Source: Zestomonas carbonaria (GTDB taxonomy: Bacteria; Pseudomonadota; Gammaproteobacteria; Pseudomonadales; Pseudomonadaceae). Taken from it: a stretch of 64,000 bases of DNA. Location of the stretch: the NCBI RefSeq assembly GCF_904061905.1, contig NZ_CAJFCI010000076.1:121549-185548 (forward strand), in the 5' to 3' direction. Both the position numbers and the translations under genes were made by a program. This document shows, in pieces, positions 55,086-63,892 of the stretch (positions within the stretch are counted from its first letter, which is position 1; every line of letters starts with the position of its first letter). Under the pieces are notes generated by a model, which was not told the origin of the DNA, did not search any database, and was given only the letters and a program-made list of their open reading frames with translations.

Positions 55086-57881
55086 TCATGACTCTGGCCT
55101 GGCCAGGTGCCGGCGCAGCAGGCGATGCAACTGAGCCTGGTCCAGTGGCTTGCGCAGCATGGCCTTGAGCCCTTCCGCCTGGACCTGGGCCTCGCTGAGC
55201 TGATCGCTGAAGCCGCTGTACAGCACGATCGGCAGGTCGGCACGCAGGGCCAGTAAACGGCGAGCCAGTTGCAGCCCGGTCAGGCGCGGCATGCACTGGT
55301 CGAGAATGACGAAATCCCAGGCGAAGGGATCGGCGCAGAGCACCCCGCCGGCCTGTTCGGCATCGTCGAAGCAGCGAACCTGCAAGCCCCAGCCAGACAG
55401 GCGATCGGCCATGAACTCAGAGACCAGCCCCTCGTCGTCGACCACCGCCACCCTCCCCTGCAGGCGCACCGACTGCGCAGCCGCCTCCTGCTCGGCCGGG
55501 TTGTCCGGACAGGGCGTGTCCTCCGCCAGCGCCGGAAGGAAGACCTGGAAGGTGCTGCCCATGCCCTCTCGCGAATCGACCAGGATATGCCCGGCATATT
55601 CGTGCACGATACCGTGCACCAGCGACAGCCCCATCCCGCTGCCCTGCCTGCTGGCCTTGGTCGTGAAGAATGGCTCGAACATGTGCTCGCGCACCGCCGC
55701 CGCGATGCCCGGACCGCTGTCGCTGACGCTGAGCACCAGGTAGCGCCCGGAGAACACCTGCTGGCAGGACGCACAGCGGCATTGGCTCGGCTGCTGGGCC
55801 TGCAGCGTCACCCGCAGGCGACCGACGCCGGACATGGCATCGCGGGCGTTGATGCACAGGTTCATCAGCACCTGCTCCAACTGCACCGGGTCGACCAGCG
55901 CGGGCGGCAGGTCGGGTGCCAGGCGGGTCTCGATCTCCACGCTGGCCGGCAGACTGGATTCCACCAGGCGGATGAACCCGCCGACCCGCTCGCTCAGATT
56001 GACGGCCCGGGGCTGGACACGGCTGCCCCGGCTGAAGGTGAGCATCTGCTGGATCAGGTCCCGGGCCTTTTCCGCCGCCCGTTGCACGCGGGTCAGATAG
56101 TGGCCCAGGCGCTCGTCGGGCAACTGCTCGGCCAGCTCCTCAGCCATGACCGTGTAGCCGAGCATACCGGTGAGCAGGTTGTTGAAGTCATGGGCGATCC
56201 CTCCGCTGAGGTGCCCGATCGCCTCCATCCGCTGCGCCTGGCGCAACTGCTGGGCCAGCGCCGCGCGCTGTGCCTCGGCTTCCTTGAGTTCGGTGATATC
56301 GCGCAGGTAGCCGATGAACTGCGGTCCTTGCGGTCCCTCCACCGCGGTCACCGCCAGCTCGGCGGGAAATTCCTGGCCATTCGCCCGGCAGGCCTCGATC
56401 TCCACTCGCCGACCGAGGAACGGCCCTCCATGCAGGTAGCGCTGAAAGCCGAGCTGATGGGCCTCCTGGTTGCGCGCCGGGATGATCAGCTCGACCAGCG
56501 ACCGGCCGATGGCCTGCTCCCGCGTGTAGCCGAAACAGTGCTCGGCCGCCGGGTTGAAGGCCTGGATACGCCCCTCGCCGTCCATGCTGATGATGCAGTC
56601 CAGCGCCGTGCTGACGATCGCCCGGTACTGCTGCTCGCTGGCGCGCAGCGCCTGCTCCGCCTCCTTGCGCTGGGTGATTTCACGGGTGATGGCGAGAATC
56701 CGCTCCACCCCGCCGATGGTCGCGCGCTTGAGCACCACTTCGTCCCAGTGCAGGCTGCCGTCGCGGTTGCGCCGGTGCCATTCGAAACGCTGCGGCCCCA
56801 GGTCTCGCGCCCGGGCCAGCCAACCGGCGGCATCCTCGCCGGTATAGGGCCGGTAGCCCGCACTGAGGTCGTCGATGGTCAGACCGAGCATCTCCGCATA
56901 GCTGTAGCCATAGGCCTGGCAGGCCTTGGGATTGACGTCCACCAGCACACCGCTGTGCAGGTCCTGGACGAAGATGGCGTCCTCGGAACTGTCGAAGATT
57001 TCCCGGTAGCTGACTTCCGCGTCGGAGCGTTCGATCTCGGCCGCCGCGCGCACGGAAAACACCTTGAGCAGCGCCTCGGTCAGCCCGTAGTCGTCCAGCA
57101 TGCCGCGACTGGCTGCCGCGATCAGTCCTATCGGCCGGCCATCGCTGGCGAACAGCGGGTAGCCGGCATAGCTGTCGAGCCCGAACTCGTTGAGAAAACG
57201 GTCCTCGGGGAACCGCTCGCAAGCGCCTTCCGGGATCAGGTGGAAACCCTTGCCGACCACCTTCTCACAAGGCGTACCGTCCAGCTCGTAGCTGATATTC
57301 TCGCGCAACCGGCCATGGGCATACACCGCGAGGGTGTCCAGGCATTGCCGGACGGGGTCCTGCAAGCGGGCGACGAAAGTGATGTCGGCATTCAGCGAAT
57401 AGGCCAGGTAGCGGGCGATCTCCTCGAACACCGCCGCCCCGCTGGCGGCGGAAACGCCCAGGGCGATGTGCTGCAACGCCTCCTCCAGGCGCTTGCGCGC
57501 GCTGATATCGGTGGACATCCCGCACACCGCGACGACCCGCCCGGCGCTATCGAACAGCGGGAACTTGTTCGACAGGTAGGTACGCGTGCCGCTCCCCAGT
57601 TGCACCTGCTCCTCGAACTCTAGCGCCTTCCCGAGCTCCACGACGCGCAGGTCGTTGGCCCGCAGGGCATCGGCCACCTCCGGCGGGAACAGTTCGTAGT
57701 CGGTGCGCCCGAGCGCTTCGTCAGCACTCAGTCCGAACAATGCCTCGAACGCCGGGTTGACCAGTTGCAGGCGTCCATCGAGGTCCTTCACGTAGATCAC
57801 CGCGCTACTGCCGTCGACGATCTGCCGCAGTTGGTGCTCCACTGCGCTGGCGACCACGGCTCGTGGCATAGGCTGGCTCAT
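55086..57881 (-). CDS. PAS/GAF hybrid sensor histidine kinase, soluble
   Basis: 931 residues without membrane helices. Order: PAS (about 15-130), GAF (about 150-290), PAS (about 290-410), PAS (about 415-535), HisKA with His564 (GGIAHDFNNLL), HATPase (about 665-780) and a receiver with Asp861 (FVILDQCMPR). Within the ATPase domain a Cys cluster, C701-x-C703-x2-C706, looks like a metal or redox site. It lies downstream of the OmpR-type regulator on the same strand after a 106-bp gap and is its probable partner. Confidence 0.92.
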   Translation of the reverse strand: MSQPMPRAVVASAVEHQLRQIVDGSSAVIYVKDLDGRLQLVNPAFEALFGLSADEALGRTDYELFPPEVADALRANDLRVVELGKALEFEEQVQLGSGTRTYLSNKFPLFDSAGRVVAVCGMSTDISARKRLEEALQHIALGVSAASGAAVFEEIARYLAYSLNADITFVARLQDPVRQCLDTLAVYAHGRLRENISYELDGTPCEKVVGKGFHLIPEGACERFPEDRFLNEFGLDSYAGYPLFASDGRPIGLIAAASRGMLDDYGLTEALLKVFSVRAAAEIERSDAEVSYREIFDSSEDAIFVQDLHSGVLVDVNPKACQAYGYSYAEMLGLTIDDLSAGYRPYTGEDAAGWLARARDLGPQRFEWHRRNRDGSLHWDEVVLKRATIGGVERILAITREITQRKEAEQALRASEQQYRAIVSTALDCIISMDGEGRIQAFNPAAEHCFGYTREQAIGRSLVELIIPARNQEAHQLGFQRYLHGGPFLGRRVEIEACRANGQEFPAELAVTAVEGPQGPQFIGYLRDITELKEAEAQRAALAQQLRQAQRMEAIGHLSGGIAHDFNNLLTGMLGYTVMAEELAEQLPDERLGHYLTRVQRAAEKARDLIQQMLTFSRGSRVQPRAVNLSERVGGFIRLVESSLPASVEIETRLAPDLPPALVDPVQLEQVLMNLCINARDAMSGVGRLRVTLQAQQPSQCRCASCQQVFSGRYLVLSVSDSGPGIAAAVREHMFEPFFTTKASRQGSGMGLSLVHGIVHEYAGHILVDSREGMGSTFQVFLPALAEDTPCPDNPAEQEAAAQSVRLQGRVAVVDDEGLVSEFMADRLSGWGLQVRCFDDAEQAGGVLCADPFAWDFVILDQCMPRLTGLQLARRLLALRADLPIVLYSGFSDQLSEAQVQAEGLKAMLRKPLDQAQLHRLLRRHLARPES

Positions 57882-57987
57882 GCTGGGGCCTCCGCAGGGG
57901 TCCGGAATCCACGCTGAGTATAGAGACGTGCCCAGCGTGCCCCGAGGCCGGACAACAGGACTGAAACAATTGAAACAAAAGTGCCGT

Positions 57988-58701
57988 TCAGGACGGCACG
58001 AACATGTAGCCGACGCCCCGCACGGTGCGGATCAGTTGCGGCTTGTCCGGATCAGGCTCGAGCTTGCGGCGCAGCCGCGCGATGCGGATGTCGATGGAAC
58101 GGTCGAAGGGATTCCAGTCGCGCTGCTGGGTGAGGTTGAGCAACTGGTCGCGCGACAGCGGGCGGTTCGGCCGCTGCACGAACACCTGCAACAGTTCGAA
58201 CTCCATCGCGGTCAAGGGAATCTCGACGCCATCGGCATCGAACAACTGGTGGCGCTGCAGGTCGAGGCGGCATCGACCAAGCATCTGTTGCTGCTCGTCC
58301 CCATCGCCGGTGGCGCCCTCCCCCCCCTGTCGCTGGTAACGGCGCAGCACCGTCTTCAGCCGGGCCAGCAGTTCGCGGGGGTCGAAGGGTTTGGCCAGAT
58401 AGTCGTCGGCACCCACTTCCAGGCCGACGATACGGTCCAGCGGCGTGCCCGCACCGGAAATCATGATCACCGGCAGGTCGTGATGCTCACGCAGGAAACG
58501 CGCGAGACTCAGGCCATCCTCGCCCGGCAGGCCGACATCCAGCAGCACGACATCCGGCACCTGCTGCGCCAGTTGCGCACGCATCTGCTGGCTGTCGGCA
58601 GCCACGGTCACCTGATAGCCATGACCGCCGAGATAATCCTGCAGCAACTGGCGGACCTCGGCATCGTCGTCGACGGCCAGGATCCTGATCGGAGCGGGCA
58701 T
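57988..58701 (-). CDS. OmpR-family response regulator
   Basis: 237 residues. A receiver (about 5-120) with acidic Asp11/Asp12, phospho-acceptor Asp55 (LLDVGLP) and Lys104 (AKPFDPRE), a Gly/Glu/Gln linker, and a winged-helix domain (about 145-235) with the family ending IRTVRGVGYMF. Transcriptional regulator of unknown targets. It precedes the hybrid kinase gene and follows the OmpA-like lipoprotein by 87 bp; all are on the minus strand. Confidence 0.92.
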   Translation of the reverse strand: MPAPIRILAVDDDAEVRQLLQDYLGGHGYQVTVAADSQQMRAQLAQQVPDVVLLDVGLPGEDGLSLARFLREHHDLPVIMISGAGTPLDRIVGLEVGADDYLAKPFDPRELLARLKTVLRRYQRQGGEGATGDGDEQQQMLGRCRLDLQRHQLFDADGVEIPLTAMEFELLQVFVQRPNRPLSRDQLLNLTQQRDWNPFDRSIDIRIARLRRKLEPDPDKPQLIRTVRGVGYMFVPS

Positions 58702-58788
58702 GCCCTCATCTCTCCATCCACCCGGATTGAGGGACTATACCGCCGGGCCAGCCCGGCCGGTACCACCTGTCGCTGCCAGACGACGGGA

Positions 58789-59598
58789 TCAGCGCCCGGC
58801 GCCCAAACGGCCCTGCTCGTCGGAAAAGACGATCTCGACACGGCGGTTCTGTGCACGGCCACGATTGGACGCGTTGTCCGCGATCGGGAAGTCCTGGCCG
58901 TAGCCTTCGACCTGGATGCGCTTGCCATCGATGCCGAGATCGGTCAGCGCATCGGCCACGGCCTGCGCCCGCGCACGCGACAACGCCAGGTTGTCCTGCC
59001 GGTCGCCCGTGCTGTCGGTGTAGCCCTCGATGCGCACGATGCGCTGGGGATTGAGCTGGAGGAACTGGACCAGCTTGAGGACGGTCCGGTTGGCCGCTGG
59101 CTTCAGGTCCGCTTCTCCGGCATCGAACAGCACGTCGCCCAGGGTCATCACCAGCCCACGGTTGCCGTCGCTGGTGGCCAGGCTGACGATCTGCTCCTCC
59201 AGCCACTTGCCCTGCTGCTGCACGCTGAGCAGCTTGGCTTCGCGCAGCGCCAGTTGCAGGCGGTCGCGCTCCAGGTCCAGCTTGGCGCGCCGCTCCTCGT
59301 TGAGCTTGAGTTCGGTGTGCTGGATGGCGATCTCGCTGTAGCGCTGGCTCAGGTAGGCGTAGTGATCGACGTCACTGCCGCTGCCCCAGTAGCTGGACAG
59401 GCGGTCGGCGCGGGCCAGCGACTCGCCGGCACGGATGACATCCTTGGGCGCCACGCGCAGCACGTCCGGGTCCTCCTTGACCTTCTGGAAGGTCGTGCGG
59501 GCCGCCTCCAGCGCTTCGCCATTGTTCGACTGGCTGGCACAGCCACCCAGCAGTCCCAGGGTCAGCAAAAGACCGACGAGGCCGATATCCCTCCTCAC
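58789..59598 (-). CDS. OmpA-like lipoprotein with DUF4398-type N-terminus
   Basis: 269 residues. Lipoprotein signal with lipobox LGGC (Cys20, Ala at +2, so outer membrane). A helical, Glu/Arg/Leu-rich coiled coil (about 25-145, DUF4398 type) leads to an OmpA peptidoglycan-binding domain (about 150-262) with TDSTGDRQDNLALSRARAQ. It should tie the outer membrane to the cell wall. It overlaps the preceding DUF4398 lipoprotein gene by 4 bp. Confidence 0.92.
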   Translation of the reverse strand: MRRDIGLVGLLLTLGLLGGCASQSNNGEALEAARTTFQKVKEDPDVLRVAPKDVIRAGESLARADRLSSYWGSGSDVDHYAYLSQRYSEIAIQHTELKLNEERRAKLDLERDRLQLALREAKLLSVQQQGKWLEEQIVSLATSDGNRGLVMTLGDVLFDAGEADLKPAANRTVLKLVQFLQLNPQRIVRIEGYTDSTGDRQDNLALSRARAQAVADALTDLGIDGKRIQVEGYGQDFPIADNASNRGRAQNRRVEIVFSDEQGRLGAGR

Positions 59599-59951
59599 TG
59601 CATATCCCCCAGTTGCTTGCGCAGGCGCGTGATCCGCGCATTCAGCTCGGCGAGCTGTTCCTCGCTTTTCCGGGTCAGCACCCGTGCCTCGGCCAGGCGC
59701 GCATCCAGTTCCGCCTGTTCGGCCAGGACGCGCGCCCGCTTGTAGTCTTCTTCGCCCATGTTCTTCTGGGCCCTGGCCAGCTTCTGCTCGGCCAGTTGCA
59801 TTTCCCCGATCTCGTCGGTCGCACCGATCGCCCTGGCCTGCTCCACAGCCTGCTCGGTCAGGCGCATCTGCTCGTTCGGCACGGGATCGTTGGCGCAGCC
59901 GACCAGGGCCAGCAAGGCCAGGCCGGTTACCAATATGCGTTTGTCGCTCAC
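59595..59951 (-). CDS. DUF4398 lipoprotein
   Basis: 118 residues, lipobox LVGC (Cys19, Ala at +2) and then one long charged helix (about 28-118) with heptad-like spacing, i.e. DUF4398. Probably an outer-membrane-anchored coiled coil that pairs with the matching N-terminal region of the OmpA-like protein next to it. Starts with GTG behind AGGAAT; 10 bp after the solute-binding protein stop. Confidence 0.88.
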   Translation of the reverse strand: MSDKRILVTGLALLALVGCANDPVPNEQMRLTEQAVEQARAIGATDEIGEMQLAEQKLARAQKNMGEEDYKRARVLAEQAELDARLAEARVLTRKSEEQLAELNARITRLRKQLGDMQ

Positions 59952-59961
59952 CTGAGAATTC

Positions 59962-60783
59962 CTACTGATTCGGTACCGTGGAGGGCTGCAACTGCTGTTG
60001 CTTCCAGCGCTCTAGGTTGCGCTGCAGGATGGCTTCAGGCACCCCTGCGGCGTCCAATTCTGTCATTTTTTTCGCCAACTGTCCGCGCAGCCACGGGTCA
60101 TTGCAGGCGGAGTTGTGGGACAGGGTGAGGTACAACCCCTCGCTGGAAATCGGCGGTTCGAGCGCCTCGATATCGCCGAGCAGACCCAGACTGTCGGCCA
60201 AGGCCACCCCGGGATAGCGCTCGTAGAGCACGTAGTCGGTGCGTCCGAGCATGAGCTTCTGGAATGCCTGGGTCAGGGTCGGCACCGACTCCAGGGTCAG
60301 GTTGGCCTTGGCGAAGGCGTCGAACTGCTGGCCATGGCTGTTGTTCACCAGGTTGCCGCCAAGGCGGCCCCGCAGGTCGTCCCACCCCGCATAGTGGAAG
60401 ACCCTGTCCTTGTGCACCCAGACCACGCTGGGCGTGTCGAAGAACGCCGGATGGACGTAGTCCATGTGCTCCAGGCGCGACAGCGTCAGGAAAGCCCCTG
60501 CGATCAGGTCGACGCGCCCGGTGCGCACTTCGTCCTGGGCCCGCGACCAGGGGCCGGTGTAGATCACATCGATCTGCAGCTTGAGCGCCTTGCCGATCTC
60601 CTGGAGCAGGTCGGTATTCGCGCCGATCAGTTTGTCCGGGCTCAGCGGATCGCGCCAGAGATATGGCGGGTACTCCGGATTGCCGGTGGCCACCAGCCGC
60701 TCGCATTTACCGGCCGCTCCCGCCAGGGCTGGCAGCAGCCCCAGGCCAATCAGTAACCAACGCAGGAAAGAACGATCTCGCAT
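59962..60783 (-). CDS. Periplasmic solute-binding protein (SBP_bac_3 type)
   Basis: 273 residues with a signal peptide (about 1-24, ending AGAAG). The fold is that of amino-acid-binding periplasmic proteins (TGNPEYPPYLWRD, GANTDLLQEIGKALKLQIDVIYTGPWSRAQDEVRTGRVDLIAGAF), but no ABC permease or ATPase gene is near. It more likely acts as a ligand sensor in the envelope for the downstream signalling genes. The ATG at 60783 has AGAGAAA upstream; a Met 15 codons earlier is rejected because it disrupts the signal peptide. Confidence 0.88.
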   Translation of the reverse strand: MRDRSFLRWLLIGLGLLPALAGAAGKCERLVATGNPEYPPYLWRDPLSPDKLIGANTDLLQEIGKALKLQIDVIYTGPWSRAQDEVRTGRVDLIAGAFLTLSRLEHMDYVHPAFFDTPSVVWVHKDRVFHYAGWDDLRGRLGGNLVNNSHGQQFDAFAKANLTLESVPTLTQAFQKLMLGRTDYVLYERYPGVALADSLGLLGDIEALEPPISSEGLYLTLSHNSACNDPWLRGQLAKKMTELDAAGVPEAILQRNLERWKQQQLQPSTVPNQ

Positions 60784-60898
60784 CAGTGTTTCTCTGCTGA
60801 ATATGTCGATGAGCCAGCATGCGTTCATTCGCAGGGCACAGACTTCATGCTAGGTTAACGGAATCATAATAACTATTAACGATAAAGGCCTGCCCCGC

Positions 60899-61831
60899 AT
60901 GAAGAAGCTGCTTTCCTCCCTGGTAGCCATCATAGTCCTGGCGGCCTCGGCACTGTATTTCTCCCCTGCCACCCTGCTGGCCAGCATCCGCTTCATCGAT
61001 CGCCAGGCGGCCGGCCTCTCCGAACAACGCCAGGAAGTGGCCGGACTCAGCATCCACTACTACGAAGGCGGCCCGCGCGACGGGCAGACCATCATGCTCG
61101 TGCATGGCTTCGGCGCCAACAAGGACAACTGGCCGCGCTTCGCCAAGCACCTGACCGACCGCTATCGCGTCATCGCCGTGGACCTCCCCGGCTTCGGAGA
61201 CAGCAGCAAACCCAATGCCAGCTACGATGTCGGCAGCCAGGTGGAGCGGCTCGCCGCGTTCACCAAATCGCTCGGCATCGACAGGCTGCACCTGGTCGGC
61301 AACTCCATGGGTGGGCATATCAGCGCCCTTTACGCCGCCCGCTATCCCGATCAGGTGCTGACGGTGGCGCTCTTCGACAATGCCGGCGTCACCTCTCCCA
61401 GGCCAAGCGAACTGATACAACGCCTGGAACGCGGCGAGCCGAACCCTCTGATCGTGGACGAACCCGGGGATTTCGATCAGCTCCTGGAGTTCGTCTTCGT
61501 CGATCCGCCGGCCCTGCCGGAAAAAGCCAAGGAGTACCTCGCCGAGCGTGCCATCACCAGCAGTTCGAACAACCGCAGGATCTTCCAGCAACTGCTCGAC
61601 CGCTACATCCCCCTGGAACCGGAGCTGCCGAAGATCCAGGCGCCCACGCTGCTGCTGTGGGGCGACCGGGACCGCCTGCTGGACGTATCCAGCATCGAGG
61701 TGATGAAGCCGCTCCTGCAGAAGCCGACCGTCGTGATCATGAAGAACTGTGGCCATGCCCCCATGCTCGAGCGCCCGCAGGAAACCGCCGAGCACTATCT
61801 CGCCTTCCTCGCCAGCCAGGCCACGCAATGA
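60899..61831 (+). CDS. Membrane-anchored or exported alpha/beta hydrolase
   Basis: 310 residues. An N-terminal hydrophobic segment (about 5-29, LLSSLVAIIVLAASALYF) anchors or exports it. HGFGANKDNW is the oxyanion loop, LVGNSMGGHISALY holds the nucleophile Ser, and DRDRLLD/CGHAPMLERPQ the Asp and His. It resembles the P. aeruginosa lipase-like protein PA2949 and monoacylglycerol lipases. A bidirectional terminator follows. Divergent from the solute-binding protein gene. Confidence 0.9.
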   Translation: MKKLLSSLVAIIVLAASALYFSPATLLASIRFIDRQAAGLSEQRQEVAGLSIHYYEGGPRDGQTIMLVHGFGANKDNWPRFAKHLTDRYRVIAVDLPGFGDSSKPNASYDVGSQVERLAAFTKSLGIDRLHLVGNSMGGHISALYAARYPDQVLTVALFDNAGVTSPRPSELIQRLERGEPNPLIVDEPGDFDQLLEFVFVDPPALPEKAKEYLAERAITSSSNNRRIFQQLLDRYIPLEPELPKIQAPTLLLWGDRDRLLDVSSIEVMKPLLQKPTVVIMKNCGHAPMLERPQETAEHYLAFLASQATQ

Positions 61832-61836
61832 GGGGC

Positions 61837-61870
61837 AAAAAGAAACCCGCTCACTGAGCGGGTTTCTTCT
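61837..61870. terminator. Bidirectional terminator
   Basis: GAAACCCGCTC-act-GAGCGGGTTTC, a perfect 11-bp stem with A-run on the left and T-rich end on the right. It serves the plus-strand hydrolase and the convergent etfBA transcript, whose stop is 20 bp away. Confidence 0.93.
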
Positions 61871-61889
61871 GGATGGGAAAGCGAAGGTC

Positions 61890-62822
61890 TCAGACCAGCT
61901 TTTCCAGCTCCGGCACGACTTCGAACAGGTCGCCAACCAGGCCGTAGTCGGCCACCTGGAAGATCGGCGCCTCTTCGTCCTTGTTGATCGCGACGATCAC
62001 CTTGGAGTCCTTCATGCCTGCCAGGTGCTGGATGGCACCGGAGATACCGACGGCGATGTACAGTTGCGGCGCGACGATCTTGCCGGTCTGGCCGACCTGC
62101 ATGTCGTTCGGCACGAAGCCGGCGTCGACGGCGGCACGGGAAGCACCCACCGCGGCACCCAGCTTGTCGGCCAGGCTGTACAGCAGCTTGAAGTTGTCGC
62201 CGTTCTGCATGCCACGGCCACCGGACACCACGATCTTCGCGGCGGTCAGTTCCGGACGGTCGGACTTGGCCAGTTCTTCGCCCACGAAAGCGGACTTGCC
62301 GGCGTCGCCACCGACGCTGACCGCTTCAACGGCGGCCGAACCGCCTTCCGCCGCCACCGGGTCGAAACCGGTGGTCCGCACGGTGATCACCTTCACCGGC
62401 GCGCTGGACTGCACGGTGGCGATGGCGTTGCCGGCGTAGATCGGACGCTTGAAGGTATCGGCGCTCTCGACAGCGATGATCTCGGAGATCTGGTCGACGT
62501 CCAGCAGGGCAGCCACGCGCGGCAGGTAGTTCTTGCCGTTGGTGGTGGCCGGAGCCAGCACGTGGCTGTAACCACCCTTGGCCAGCTCCGCGATCAGCGG
62601 CGCGACGTTTTCCGGCAGTTGGTGGGCAAAGGCGGCGTTGTCGGCGACCAGCACCTTGTTCACACCGGAGACCTTGGCGGCGGCTTCAGCCACGGCGCCA
62701 ACGCCTTGGCCAGCGACCAGCACGGCGATCTCACCGCCGATCTTCTGGGCGGCGGCAACAGTGTTGAGGGTGGCACCGGCCAGGACGCCGTTGTTGTGCT
62801 CAGCGATTACCAGGATTGCCAT
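61890..62822 (-). CDS. etfA: Electron transfer flavoprotein alpha subunit
   Basis: 310 residues. FAD-binding C-terminal domain with AVVSGGRGM-like VVSGGRGMQNG (about 199-209), GASRAAVDAGFVPNDMQVGQTGK (about 231-253) and LYIAVGISGAIQHLAGM (about 258-274). With EtfB it carries electrons from acyl-CoA dehydrogenases to ETF-ubiquinone oxidoreductase. It starts one base after the etfB stop (TGAGATG), so the subunits are coupled. Confidence 0.98.
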   Translation of the reverse strand: MAILVIAEHNNGVLAGATLNTVAAAQKIGGEIAVLVAGQGVGAVAEAAAKVSGVNKVLVADNAAFAHQLPENVAPLIAELAKGGYSHVLAPATTNGKNYLPRVAALLDVDQISEIIAVESADTFKRPIYAGNAIATVQSSAPVKVITVRTTGFDPVAAEGGSAAVEAVSVGGDAGKSAFVGEELAKSDRPELTAAKIVVSGGRGMQNGDNFKLLYSLADKLGAAVGASRAAVDAGFVPNDMQVGQTGKIVAPQLYIAVGISGAIQHLAGMKDSKVIVAINKDEEAPIFQVADYGLVGDLFEVVPELEKLV

Positions 62823-62823
62823 C

Positions 62824-63573
62824 TCAGATCACCTTCGCTTCGTTCTTCAGTTTCTCGACCAGTTCGGCCACCGACTTGACCTTGATGCCGGCGCTGCGGG
62901 CGGCCGGGGCCTCGACCTTGAGGGTCTTGACGCTGGAGGCGGTGGATACGCCCAGGGCGTCCGGGGTGACCACGTCGAGCGGCTTCTTCTTGGCCTTCAT
63001 GATGTTCGGCAGCGAAGCGTAGCGCGGCTCGTTCAGGCGCAGGTCGGTGGTGACGATCGCCGGCAGGTTCAGCGCGACGGTCTGCAGGCCGCCGTCGATC
63101 TCGCGGGTGACGTTGACCTTGTCACCGGCCACTTCCACCTTGGAGGCGAAGGTACCCTGGGCGTAGCCGGTCAGCGCGGCGAGCATCTGGCCGGTCTGGT
63201 TGTTGTCGCTGTCGATCGCCTGCTTGCCAAGGATCACCAGTTGCGGCTGCTCCTTGTCGACCACGGCTTTCAGCAACTTGGCCACGGCCAGGGAGTTCAG
63301 CTCCTCGGCGCTTTCCACCAGGATCGCGCGATCGGCACCCAATGCCAGAGCGGTACGCAGCTGCTCCTGGGCGGCGTTCGGACCGACGGACACCACGACG
63401 ATCTCGCTGGCGACACCCTTTTCCTTCAGACGCACCGCTTCTTCCACGGCAATTTCGCAGAAGGGGTTCATCGACATTTTTACGTTGGCCAGGTCAACGC
63501 CCGAGTTGTCCGCCTTGACGCGAACCTTGACGTTGTAGTCGACCACTCGCTTGACAGCTACAAGAACCTTCAT
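62824..63573 (-). CDS. etfB: Electron transfer flavoprotein beta subunit
   Basis: 249 residues. MKVLVAVKRVVDYNVKVRVK at the N-terminus, the AMP-binding IDSDNNQTGQMLAALTG (about 119-135) and the recognition loop LRLNEPRYASLPNIMKAKKKPL (about 179-200) identify EtfB. GAGGAATCC precedes the ATG. A TTGACC hexamer at 63714-63719 on the minus strand could be its -35, but no clear -10 was found. Confidence 0.98.
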   Translation of the reverse strand: MKVLVAVKRVVDYNVKVRVKADNSGVDLANVKMSMNPFCEIAVEEAVRLKEKGVASEIVVVSVGPNAAQEQLRTALALGADRAILVESAEELNSLAVAKLLKAVVDKEQPQLVILGKQAIDSDNNQTGQMLAALTGYAQGTFASKVEVAGDKVNVTREIDGGLQTVALNLPAIVTTDLRLNEPRYASLPNIMKAKKKPLDVVTPDALGVSTASSVKTLKVEAPAARSAGIKVKSVAELVEKLKNEAKVI

Positions 63574-63780
63574 GGATTCCTCGTTACTCTCCGGTGAATA
63601 AGAATGTCGCCAAGGGGGAGCCTGGCGGGTGATGCACGCCGGCCGGAACCGACGGTCAGCCCATGGAATGGCAAGCGCAAAACCGCCCGTATCTTGACCG
63701 CATCCCCCACCTCGGTCAATACGACAGAACCGCCACTCATGAGGCGTGGACGTCCGATTCTAGCAAGGCCCGGGGAAATT

Positions 63781-63794
63781 CAAACAAACGTTTG
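63781..63794. promoter_or_regulatory. PsrA-type operator
   Basis: CAAAC-AAAC-GTTTG matches the PsrA consensus (G/C)AAAC-N2-4-GTTT(G/C) exactly. It lies directly upstream of the -35 of the ETF-QO promoter and between the divergent etfB and ETF-QO genes. PsrA is the fatty-acid-responsive repressor/activator of Pseudomonas, and etf genes are among its reported targets. Confidence 0.75.
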
Positions 63795-63796
63795 TA

Positions 63797-63825
63797 TTGG
63801 AGCCGGCAAAGGCTGTGGATATAAT
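63797..63825 (+). promoter_or_regulatory. Sigma-70 promoter of the ETF-QO gene
   Basis: TTGGAG (63797-63802), 17-bp spacer, TATAAT (63820-63825). The transcript would start near 63832 and carry a leader of about 60 nt. The PsrA-type palindrome abuts the -35. Elsewhere, 63574-63780 shows nothing besides the possible etfB -35. Confidence 0.75.
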
Positions 63826-63892
63826 GCCCGCGCATCGCTCCTGGAATGAGCCATCCCTCCAAATAGAAAGAAGCCTGAGTAGGAGATTGTCT

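Noticed and set aside
59962..60783. ABC transporter operon for the solute-binding protein
   Set aside because: No permease or ATPase gene is adjacent on either side, so transport function is not claimed.
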